Shown: positions 1 through 4,168 of the stretch, piece by piece
Layout: each line of letters begins with the position of its first letter
Position numbering within the stretch: the stretch's first letter is position 1
Assembly (NCBI GenBank): GCA_021847625.1
Contig: JAJZQK010000145.1
Coordinates: 1-7,493, forward strand
Direction: 5' to 3'
Source of the DNA: Chloroflexota bacterium
GTDB taxonomy: Bacteria; Chloroflexota; FW602-bin22; JAMCYS01
DNA: 7,493 bases
Notes under the pieces: model-generated
Seen by the model: the letters and a program-made list of their open reading frames with translations, nothing else
The model's database searches: none
Told to the model about the DNA's origin: nothing
Program-made: the position numbers and the translations under genes

Positions 1-728
1 AGGTAGAGCCCGCTCATGGCCGAGGTAGCGCCGACGACTGCCGCTATGAGCATCATGGTCGGCAGGCGCCTGGTAAGCAACTGAGCTGTGGCCGCCGGTG
101 TCACCAGCATCGCGACGACTAGGCCCACCCCCACCGTCTGCAGCGACATGACGATCGTCAGAGCCAGGAGCAGGAGCATGAGGTTGCGTAACCTGTTCAC
201 CGGCAGGAGGAGCGTCCGGCCGAGCACCGGGTCGAAAAAGGTAATGAGGAACTCCTTGTAGAGAAGGGCTACGGTGCCCAGGGCGACGATACCCAACCCG
301 CCGGTCAGCCATAGGTCACGTTCGGCCACGCCGAGGACGTCGCCGAACAAGACGTGGGTGAGGTCGGTGCTGTAGGTCCTGATCGTGCTCATCAAGGCCA
401 CGCCGAGGGCCAAAGCCCCCGCGAAGAGGATGCCGATGGCCGTGTCTTCTCGCAGCTTACCGCGCTCGGAGAAGAAGCCGATGCCGAAGGCCACCGCTAC
501 CGCCGCCACGAGGGCCCCCGCGAGGAGGTCGACCCGCAGCAGATAGGCCACGGCCACGCCTGGCAACACCGCGTGGGCCAGGGCATCGCCCAGAAAGGCC
601 ATCCCCCGTAATACGACGTAGCAGCCGATCACGGCGCAGATGACGCCGACGATGAGAGCGGCCAGGAAGCCCCGCTGCATAAAGGCATAGCTGAACGGTC
701 CAAGCAGCAGGTCGAGCAGCCCCTCCAT
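1..728 (-). CDS. Zinc/manganese-type ABC transporter permease (ABC-3 family), 3' end cut by window
   Basis: Integral membrane channel subunit of a Zn/Mn-type ABC importer, moving metal handed over by the binding protein into the cytoplasm. I translated it by hand: 242 codons are visible from an ATG at 728 and the frame is still open at base 1, so the C-terminus is missing (family members are usually about 270-300 residues). Several hydrophobic segments are evident. Family-typical stretches are GDALAHAVLPGV (residues 47-58), ERGKLREDTAIGILF (88-102), FFDPVLGR (164-171) and LVTPAATAQLL (208-218). The start is well placed: the ATG lies 2 nt after the ATPase stop, with a GAGG inside the end of the ATPase gene 7 nt upstream, so the two are probably translationally coupled. 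It is the second gene of the leftward unit. Metal specificity (Zn versus Mn) cannot be decided from this subunit. The family call is firm. Confidence 0.93.
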   Translation of the reverse strand, partial: MEGLLDLLLGPFSYAFMQRGFLAALIVGVICAVIGCYVVLRGMAFLGDALAHAVLPGVAVAYLLRVDLLAGALVAAVAVAFGIGFFSERGKLREDTAIGILFAGALALGVALMSTIRTYSTDLTHVLFGDVLGVAERDLWLTGGLGIVALGTVALLYKEFLITFFDPVLGRTLLLPVNRLRNLMLLLLALTIVMSLQTVGVGLVVAMLVTPAATAQLLTRRLPTMMLIAAVVGATSAMSGLY

Positions 729-730
729 AT

Positions 731-1567
731 CTAGGCCTCGTTTCCCAGTTGGCCGTTCGGCCCGTTGCCCGGTACGTCCGAGGAGCCCTCGGCGGGGCAG
801 CATCTGTTGGTGATGGCGAAATAGCGCTGGCCCTCGTCGAAGAAAAACGACGGCGCCCCGAAGACCTTGGCGAGCGAGGCGCGGTTGAGCACCGCGGCCG
901 GCGGACCGTAGGCCACGAGCTGGCGATTGAGCAGGAGGAGGAGGTCGAAGCGCGCCGCCGCCAGCTCGAGGTCGTGGGTAGAGACGAGGGCCGTCACCCC
1001 TTGCACGGCGAGACGGTCGATCAATTGCAGGGTAGCTTCCTGCGTCGGCGCGTCGATGCCGGCGAATGGCTCGTCGAGGAGCAGAAGGCGAGGCTCCTGC
1101 GCCAGCGCCCGGGCCAGAAAGACGCGTTGCTGCTGCCCACCCGAGAGGTCGGCGATGGGGCGATCCGCCAGGTGCGCGATGCCCATCTCGGCGAGCAGTC
1201 CTTTGGCGATCTGGCGGTCCTTCGGTCCCGGGCGCCGGAACCAACCGAGGTGGCCATAGCGACCCATCAGCACGACGTCCATCACGGTGACCGGGAATCG
1301 CCAGTCGATGTCCTCGTGCTGGGGGATGTAGGCCACCTGGCGAAGCCTCCGCGCCATCGCCTGGCCGCCGAACAGAGCCTGCCCGCCGCGGACGGGGATC
1401 AGACCGAGCATGCCCTTGAAGAGCGTCGACTTGCCGGCGCCGTTTGGGCCGACGACGGCAACTCGTTTCCCGGCCGGCACGGCCATCGTAACGCCGTCAA
1501 CGGCGAGCCGGTCGTCGTAGCCGACGGTGAAGCCCCTCACCTCGAGGGTCGTTGTCTCTGCCTGCAT
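731..1567 (-). CDS. Zinc/manganese-type ABC transporter ATP-binding protein (ZnuC/MntB-like)
   Basis: Cytoplasmic ATPase that powers the metal importer. All ABC landmarks are present in its 278 residues: Walker A GPNGAGKST (40-48), Q-loop Q83 in YIPQHEDIDW, signature LSGGQQQR (141-148), Walker B LLLLDEP with D165 and E166, and H-loop H198 in STHDL. The stretch IDWRFPVTVMDVVLMGRYGHLGWFRRP after the Q-loop is typical of the Zn/Mn/Fe-chelate branch rather than of sugar or peptide transporters. The ATG at 1567 has AAGGAAGG 6 nt upstream. It is the first gene of a leftward unit with the permease (2-nt gap) and divergent from the binding-protein gene. Expression is probably driven by the promoter at 1744-1772 and metal-repressed through the palindrome at 1719-1735. 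After the core domain there is a roughly 25-residue Gly/Asn/Pro-rich tail containing a Cys pair (C256-C257) whose role I cannot assign. Zn rather than Mn is favoured only by the binding protein and regulator. Confidence 0.95.
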   Translation of the reverse strand: MQAETTTLEVRGFTVGYDDRLAVDGVTMAVPAGKRVAVVGPNGAGKSTLFKGMLGLIPVRGGQALFGGQAMARRLRQVAYIPQHEDIDWRFPVTVMDVVLMGRYGHLGWFRRPGPKDRQIAKGLLAEMGIAHLADRPIADLSGGQQQRVFLARALAQEPRLLLLDEPFAGIDAPTQEATLQLIDRLAVQGVTALVSTHDLELAAARFDLLLLLNRQLVAYGPPAAVLNRASLAKVFGAPSFFFDEGQRYFAITNRCCPAEGSSDVPGNGPNGQLGNEA

Positions 1568-1577
1568 CGAGCACCTT

Positions 1578-1650
1578 CCTTGGGCTTGCCCTCGCCAAGG
1601 GCGGGTCCGTGGTCCGGGAGTCCCTCGCAGCCGTGGCCATCAACCTTGGC
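1578..1650 (-). promoter_or_regulatory. Possible alternative-pairing leader upstream of the ATPase gene
   Basis: In the leftward transcript three segments can pair in two exclusive ways: GCCAAGG (1650-1644), CCTTGGC (1600-1594) and CCAAGG (1583-1578). The last overlaps the AAGG half of the Shine-Dalgarno sequence. Pairing the first two would leave the ribosome site open; pairing the last two would mask it. The arms are only 6-7 bp and could be chance in GC-rich DNA. No known riboswitch class is recognised. Confidence 0.25.
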
Positions 1651-1718
1651 TGAAGACGGCGCCGGCTTGCTCCTGCCCGCCGGCCCCCGTGGCTGGTAGG
1701 CGGCGCATCTCCGGACGG

Positions 1719-1735
1719 ATGATACCGAGTACCAT
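1719..1735. promoter_or_regulatory. Candidate Fur/Zur-type operator, leftward unit
   Basis: ATGATAC-CGA-GTACCAT is an inverted repeat with 7-bp arms matching at 6 of 7 positions. It shares 13 of 17 positions, including an identical 8-mer ATGATACC, with the reverse complement of the palindrome at 1818-1834. Two related palindromes, one on each of two divergent metal-uptake promoters with a Fur-family gene nearby, is the arrangement expected for a metal-responsive repressor. The TGA...TCA-like outer bases and 15-17 bp width resemble actinobacterial Zur boxes; that comparison is from memory. Confidence 0.6.
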
Positions 1736-1743
1736 CTAGTACG

Positions 1744-1772
1744 ATTCTAAGCGTGGGCATAGCGCATGTCAA
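1744..1772 (-). promoter_or_regulatory. Sigma-70-type promoter of the ATPase-permease unit
   Basis: Reading leftward, TTGACA (1772-1767, perfect consensus) is followed by a 17-nt spacer and TAGAAT (1749-1744). Transcription would start near 1737, giving a leader of about 170 nt before the ATPase ATG at 1567. The candidate operator at 1719-1735 begins right at the predicted start, a position suited to blocking initiation or early elongation. Confidence 0.75.
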
Positions 1773-1805
1773 CCCGGCCGGCTTAGGCCCAATCGAGACG
1801 AGCGG

Positions 1806-1834
1806 TTGACGTGTCGGATGAGACATGGTATCAT
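1806..1834 (+). promoter_or_regulatory. Sigma-70-type promoter of the substrate-binding protein gene
   Basis: TTGACG (1806-1811), a 17-nt spacer, then TATCAT (1829-1834). A TG at 1826-1827 gives an extended -10 (TGGTATCAT). The start would fall near 1841, leaving about 50 nt before the GTG at 1891. The candidate operator at 1818-1834 covers the whole -10 element. Confidence 0.75.
1818..1834. promoter_or_regulatory. Candidate Fur/Zur-type operator, binding-protein promoter
   Basis: ATGAGAC-ATG-GTATCAT is an inverted repeat with 7-bp arms matching at 6 of 7 positions. It overlaps the spacer and the complete -10 hexamer, so a bound repressor would occlude RNA polymerase. It is the sister of the site at 1719-1735. 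Confidence 0.6.
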
Positions 1835-1890
1835 TTGCTTGTAACACCGATGGTGCGAGCTTGTAGGGGCTGCGCCCGGGAGGAACGCCC

Positions 1891-2871
1891 GTGCTTGCCA
1901 TTCGCAAATGGTTTGCCTGCCTGGCCGTCGTCGCCGTGGTCGCCCTGCTGAGCGGCTGCTCGTTGGCGGCGGGAGGGGCCGGAACACCCATCCCGGGGCC
2001 GGGCAAGGCCGCGGGCGGTGCCCCCTTGAACGTGCTCGCCACGACGACCTTCCTGGCCGACATCGCCCAGAACGTGGCCGGTGATCGCCTCACGGTAGAT
2101 TCGCTCATCCCGCTCGGCGTTGACGCCCATGGCTTCCAGCCTACGCCGGCCGACGTCGCCACGGTCGCCAAGTGCGACGTCCTCGTCGTCAACGGCGCGG
2201 GCTTCGAGGGAGGGTTCCTTTCCTCTCTCCTCGCCAACGCGGGGGGAGAGCACCTAGTGATCGCCGCGTCCGCCGGGCTACAGGAACGTCAGTCGACGGA
2301 CGGCGAACAGTCCCCAGGGGCGAGCCACGGTCAGGGCGAGGAGACGGACCCCCATTTCTGGCTCGACCCCAACAACGCCGTCCGCTACGTGGAGAACATC
2401 CGCGACGGCCTGAGCAAGCGCGACCCCGCGGGGGCGGCGGAGTACGCGGCGAACGCCGAATCGTACATGGCGCAGCTCGAGGAGCTGGACCGTTGGGTCG
2501 CCAAAGAGGTCGAGCAGTTGCCCCCTGAGCGGCGCCTGCTGGTGACCAACCACGAGGCCTTTGGCTATTTTGCCGACCGCTACGGGTTCACGGTCGTCGG
2601 CTCGATCATCCCCAGCGTCACCACCGGCACGGAGCCCACGGCGGGCGACCTGGCGCGCCTGGTGGCGGCCATCGAGAAGACCGACGCCCCGGCGATCTTC
2701 CTGGAGACGGGAAGCAATCCCAAGCTGGCGGACCAGCTGGCCCGGGAGACGGGGATAAAGGTGGCCCCTCCCCTCTATACCCACTCCGTCAGCGAGCCAG
2801 GGGGAGACGCCCCCACCTACCTGAACATGATCAGGTACAACACGCGAACGATCGTCGAGGCCCTGAAGTAG
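1891..2871 (+). CDS. Zinc/manganese-type ABC transporter substrate-binding lipoprotein (ZnuA/PsaA family)
   Basis: Extracytoplasmic receptor that captures the metal and delivers it to the ABC permease. The GTG start at 1891 has GGGAGG 7 nt upstream and puts a clean lipoprotein signal at the N-terminus: positive residues R5 and K6, a hydrophobic run, and lipobox LLSGC with C23 as the lipidated residue. The mature protein follows a short Gly/Pro/Ala linker (to about residue 44) and shows the cluster A-I fold pattern. Putative metal ligands are H80 (VDAHGFQP), H155 (DPHFWLDP), H221 (VTNHEAFGYF) and H298 (LYTHSVSEPGG). The third position is His, as in zinc proteins, not Glu as in PsaA-like manganese proteins. 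The fourth is His where the family usually has Asp. The loop between the first two ligands (about 131-153) is acidic and short, with one His (H146), unlike the long His-rich loop of some ZnuA proteins. At 326 residues its length is ordinary. It is transcribed divergently from the ATPase-permease genes under its own promoter and candidate operator. Zinc is the likelier substrate, by inference. Confidence 0.93.
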   Translation: MLAIRKWFACLAVVAVVALLSGCSLAAGGAGTPIPGPGKAAGGAPLNVLATTTFLADIAQNVAGDRLTVDSLIPLGVDAHGFQPTPADVATVAKCDVLVVNGAGFEGGFLSSLLANAGGEHLVIAASAGLQERQSTDGEQSPGASHGQGEETDPHFWLDPNNAVRYVENIRDGLSKRDPAGAAEYAANAESYMAQLEELDRWVAKEVEQLPPERRLLVTNHEAFGYFADRYGFTVVGSIIPSVTTGTEPTAGDLARLVAAIEKTDAPAIFLETGSNPKLADQLARETGIKVAPPLYTHSVSEPGGDAPTYLNMIRYNTRTIVEALK

Positions 2872-3007
2872 GGCCGGGCCAACGAATACCTACGCGTTAT
2901 CCGGGACGCCTGTCACCGTCTCCGTTAAGCCGACATAGTATCCTACCGTCGACGGGTTGGCCACCGGGCGGTTGCCTGGCCGCAGGGGCTACCGGCGACA
3001 AAAGGAA

Positions 3008-3024
3008 GTCCCGCAACGCGGGAC
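3008..3024. repeat. Hairpin GTCCCGC-AAC-GCGGGAC
   Basis: Perfect 7-bp arms with a 3-nt loop. It is enclosed by an outer GGCGAC (2994-2999) and GTCGCC (3026-3031) that can also pair, making a longer bulged stem. It is followed by CCTTTG, not a run of T, so it is a weak terminator candidate at best. Confidence 0.6.
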
Positions 3025-3094
3025 GGTCGCCCTTTGATGCTGTGGTAAGGATTATCCTATCGCCAGAGAGCCGTCGGGCGGCCGAGCACGGGTC

Positions 3095-3117
3095 CCCTCG
3101 CCCTTTCAGGGCGAGGG
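3095..3117. repeat. Hairpin with 10-bp perfect arms (CCCTCGCCCT-TTC-AGGGCGAGGG)
   Basis: Perfect 10-bp stem with a 3-nt loop, followed by TCATGGTGAGGGT. The layout resembles the widespread CCCTCxCCC/GGGxGAGGG...GGTGAGGGT class of intergenic repeats seen in many bacterial genomes (recalled, not searched). It lies inside the inverted-repeat block. Confidence 0.65.
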
Positions 3118-3142
3118 TCATGGTGAGGGTCGTCTTACCTGA

Positions 3143-3162
3143 GGGCAAACGGCCGTTTGCCC
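3143..3162. repeat. 20-bp perfect palindrome GGGCAAACGGCCGTTTGCCC
   Basis: Self-complementary with no central spacer (GGGCAAACGG joined directly to CCGTTTGCCC), followed by CCTACAGATA. Exact two-fold symmetry over 20 bp would suit a dimeric DNA-binding protein or a cruciform. Because it sits among other dispersed repeats, a repeat-family origin is more likely. The tail CTACAGATA (3163-3171) recurs at 3472-3480. Confidence 0.7.
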
Positions 3163-3179
3163 CTACAGATACCGGATGG

Positions 3180-3199
3180 ATCCCCGCTTCCGCGGGGAT
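3180..3199. repeat. Hairpin ATCCCCGC-TTCC-GCGGGGAT (VIPAEAGI-type dispersed repeat)
   Basis: Perfect 8-bp arms with a 4-nt loop. Read on the minus strand, the surrounding sequence translates to HPVIPAEAGIHPV, the signature spurious peptide of a dispersed intergenic hairpin repeat known from many bacterial genomes (recalled). It is therefore best treated as a mobile or dispersed repeat, not a gene. Confidence 0.65.
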
Positions 3200-3217
3200 G
3201 ACGGGATGGGACCCGTC
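3200..3217. repeat. Hairpin GACGGG-ATGGGA-CCCGTC
   Basis: Perfect 6-bp arms with a 6-nt loop, directly abutting the previous hairpin and just inside the right arm of the inverted-repeat block. It may be part of the same dispersed repeat. Confidence 0.5.
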
Positions 3218-3260
3218 GCCCGCCGGTAGCCCCTGCGGCCAAGCGTCTAGCGGATTATGC

Positions 3261-3281
3261 GAGCGCCTGCCCGGATCACGA
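3261..3281 (+). repeat. Direct repeat, copy 1 (matches 3485-3505)
   Basis: The 21 bases beginning GAGCGCCTGCCCGGAT match 3485-3505 at 20 of 21 positions (T3276 versus C3500). Similarity drops sharply on both sides of each copy. It begins 20 bp outside the right arm of the inverted-repeat block. Confidence 0.6.
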
Positions 3282-3454
3282 GCGGTCCGGTTGGGCACGC
3301 GTTCGACCTAGCTCGGCCTATTCCCCGTCCATCGCCGTTGGCCGCCGATAGAATTGGCCTCGGCTAACCGCCTGCGGCGTGGAAGTAAGCGATTGGCGGG
3401 ACCACGCGTTTGCAGTGACGGCGGTGGGAGGGGAAGGGCAACAGAGACGCCGCG

Positions 3455-3480
3455 GGGGACAAGTCCCCGTGCTACAGATA
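3455..3480 (+). repeat. Hairpin GGGGAC-AA-GTCCCC with CTACAGATA tail
   Basis: Perfect 6-bp arms around AA (3455-3468), followed by GTG and CTACAGATA (3472-3480). The same 9-base tail follows the 20-bp palindrome at 3163-3171, so two different hairpin heads share one tail 309 bp apart. This suggests related repeat elements with variable stems. Confidence 0.5.
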
Positions 3481-3484
3481 GAAG

Positions 3485-3505
3485 GAGCGCCTGCCCGGAC
3501 CACGA
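3485..3505 (+). repeat. Direct repeat, copy 2 (matches 3261-3281)
   Basis: Second copy of the 21-bp repeat, 224 bp from the first with one substitution. It starts 4 bp after the CTACAGATA tail and ends 34 bp before the stop of the regulator gene. Confidence 0.6.
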
Positions 3506-3539
3506 CCTCGTCGGCGTGGCATGGCCGTCCGGCCGACCG

Positions 3540-3980
3540 CTAGCCTTGCGCCTCGTTGGCGGCGCGGCACTGGGGGCAGACGCCCACGATCTCGAGGCGG
3601 TGTTCGGCTACGGCAAATCCGGTGCTGGATTCCACGTCACGCAGGTAGCCGGAGACGGGGCATCCCTCCAGATGGACGACCTGGCCGCAGCTCGAGCACA
3701 CCAGATGGTGGTGGTGGCCAGGGCCGCAGACGGTGTAACCGGCCCGTTCGCCGTCGTGGACCTTGCAGACGTAGCCCAGGCGAGCCAGAAGGTCGAGCGT
3801 GCGGAAGATGGTGGCTCGGCCGATGTGCAGCCCTCTATCCCGGGCCACGGCCAAGAGGTCGTCGGCAGAGAAGCACTTCTCCTGCGACATGATTAAACCG
3901 GCGATGGCCTTTCGCTGCTGGGTAATCGGATAGCCGTCGGCGGCCAAGCGCCGAAGCACCGCCGGCAGGTCAGCCTCCAT
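3540..3980 (-). CDS. Fur-family metal-responsive transcriptional repressor (Zur-like)
   Basis: Dimeric DNA-binding repressor that uses metal as co-repressor; the probable targets are the adjacent importer promoters. The 146 residues have family-typical length. The N-terminal winged helix covers about 1-83, with ITQQRKAI (19-26) and recognition region GRATIFRTLDLLARLGY (54-70); the common TVYRTL appears here as TIFRTL. The dimerisation and metal domain has a His run GHHHHLVC (88-95), a structural zinc site made of C95/C98 and C135/C138 (CSSC and CPQC), and further candidate ligands H103 and H127. The pattern HHHHLVCxxCG...H.LEIVGVC is close to what I recall of actinobacterial Zur/FurB. The ATG at 3980 has a strong GGAGGAGG 6 nt upstream. 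The gene is convergent with the binding-protein gene and divergent from the first MFS gene, with a promoter at 4013-4042. Its promoter lacks an obvious copy of the 17-bp palindrome, so autoregulation by that site is not supported. Fur and Mur subtypes are not excluded. Confidence 0.93.
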   Translation of the reverse strand: MEADLPAVLRRLAADGYPITQQRKAIAGLIMSQEKCFSADDLLAVARDRGLHIGRATIFRTLDLLARLGYVCKVHDGERAGYTVCGPGHHHHLVCSSCGQVVHLEGCPVSGYLRDVESSTGFAVAEHRLEIVGVCPQCRAANEAQG

Positions 3981-4012
3981 GTTCTGCCTCCTCCGCTCGC
4001 GATCCTGACTGT

Positions 4013-4042
4013 ATGCTAGCCCCCTGGCCGCCAGTGTGTCAA
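4013..4042 (-). promoter_or_regulatory. Probable promoter of the Fur-family regulator gene
   Basis: Leftward TTGACA (4042-4037, perfect), an 18-nt spacer, then TAGCAT (4018-4013). Predicted start is near 4006, about 26 nt before the ATG. The spacer contains a perfect inverted repeat CTGGC-C-GCCAG (4024-4034 on the plus strand), which could be an operator for this gene or chance. Confidence 0.6.
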
Positions 4043-4076
4043 GCGGCGTCGAATGGGAACGACGGTTGGTTGGCTA

Positions 4077-4104
4077 TTGCTTTCGCTCGGCAGGCCTGTA
4101 TAAT
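4077..4104 (+). promoter_or_regulatory. Probable promoter of the first MFS transporter gene
   Basis: TTGCTT (4077-4082), a 16-nt spacer and a perfect TATAAT (4099-4104). Predicted start is near 4111, leaving a leader of about 58 nt before the TTG start at 4169. Confidence 0.6.
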
Positions 4105-4110
4105 CTGACC

Positions 4111-4123
4111 ACCGTTCCACGGT
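4111..4123. promoter_or_regulatory. Inverted repeat ACCGT-TCC-ACGGT at the MFS transcription start
   Basis: Perfect 5-bp arms with a 3-bp spacer at the predicted start site. The 8-mer ACGGTTGG that ends this structure (4119-4126) also occurs at 4062-4069, upstream of the -35, so related sequences flank the promoter. A local regulator site is possible; short length makes chance plausible. Confidence 0.3.
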
Positions 4124-4168
4124 TGGCCGAAGGATGAGCGTTCGCGCTGGACGAAGGAGGCAAGGCGC

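Larger units (their letters stand above)
1568..1890. other. Divergent control region between the two metal-transport units
   Basis: This 323-bp non-coding stretch separates the leftward ATPase-permease unit from the rightward binding-protein gene. It holds one promoter per direction, one copy of a 17-bp palindrome on each promoter, a leftward leader of about 170 nt and a rightward leader of about 50 nt. The open frames running through it on either strand show no family likeness and are shadows of the neighbours. Confidence 0.8.
2977..3241. repeat. 265-bp block bounded by a 21-bp perfect inverted repeat
   Basis: The left arm is T followed by GGCCGCAGGGGCTACCGGCG (2978-2997). The right arm is CGCCGGTAGCCCCTGCGGCC (3221-3240) followed by A. 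The two are exact reverse complements over 21 bp, and the match resumes inward with GGCGAC/GTCGCC if a 4-bp insertion next to the right arm is allowed. Inside are five perfect small hairpins. There is no open frame resembling a transposase and no obvious target-site duplication next to the arms. It could be a non-autonomous MITE-like element, or two copies of a dispersed repeat inserted in opposite orientation. Confidence 0.6.
2872..3539. other. 668-bp repeat-rich intergenic region between convergent genes
   Basis: The region lies between the 3' ends of the rightward binding-protein gene and the leftward regulator gene. Bases 2872-2976 show no clear structure. Bases 2977-3241 form an inverted-repeat-bounded block with five small hairpins; 3261-3505 contain a direct repeat and another hairpin. 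Open frames here encode low-complexity peptides such as VIPAEAGIH and LTMTLALKGRG, which I recall as typical spurious translations of dispersed intergenic repeats. No hairpin is followed by a T-tract, so no standard intrinsic terminator can be called. Confidence 0.7.

Noticed and set aside
749..1699. 316-codon rightward open frame antisense to the ATPase gene
   Set aside because: It mirrors the ATPase coding strand, is rich in Arg/Glu/His with no domain, lacks a good ribosome site, and runs through the control region. GC-rich DNA makes such shadows long.
1497..2237. 246-codon leftward open frame across the divergent promoter region
   Set aside because: It overlaps two clear genes and both promoters, has low-complexity Arg/Pro/Ser composition, and shows no family resemblance.
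2278..2784. 168-codon leftward open frame inside the binding-protein gene
   Set aside because: It is antisense to a gene with clear family motifs and has no recognisable domain of its own.
3048..3058. Small palindrome AGGAT-T-ATCCT as a possible metal-regulator site
   Set aside because: It lies in the repeat block away from any promoter and does not match the 17-bp palindrome pair.
2895..3280. Outer inverted pair CGTTATCCGGG (2895-2905) and CCCGGATCACG (3270-3280)
   Set aside because: Only 10 of 11 positions match and the spacings to the inner 21-bp arms are unequal (71 versus 28 bp), so it is not convincing as the true ends of the element.
2897..3311. Open frames on both strands in the repeat region (133 and 89 codons)
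   Set aside because: Their peptides (VIPAEAGIH, LTMTLALKGRG, PASAGMTGW) are translations of hairpin repeats, a known source of spurious annotations.
2977..3505. CRISPR array
   Set aside because: The repeats are different from each other, unevenly spaced and few, with no regular repeat-spacer pattern and no cas genes in the window.
2872..3539. Intrinsic terminators for the two convergent genes
   Set aside because: Several strong hairpins exist but none is followed by a T-run on either strand, so standard terminators cannot be claimed.
3354..3896. 180-codon rightward open frame antisense to the Fur-family gene
   Set aside because: It starts in the repeat region and then mirrors the regulator gene, which has a full set of family motifs and a strong ribosome site.
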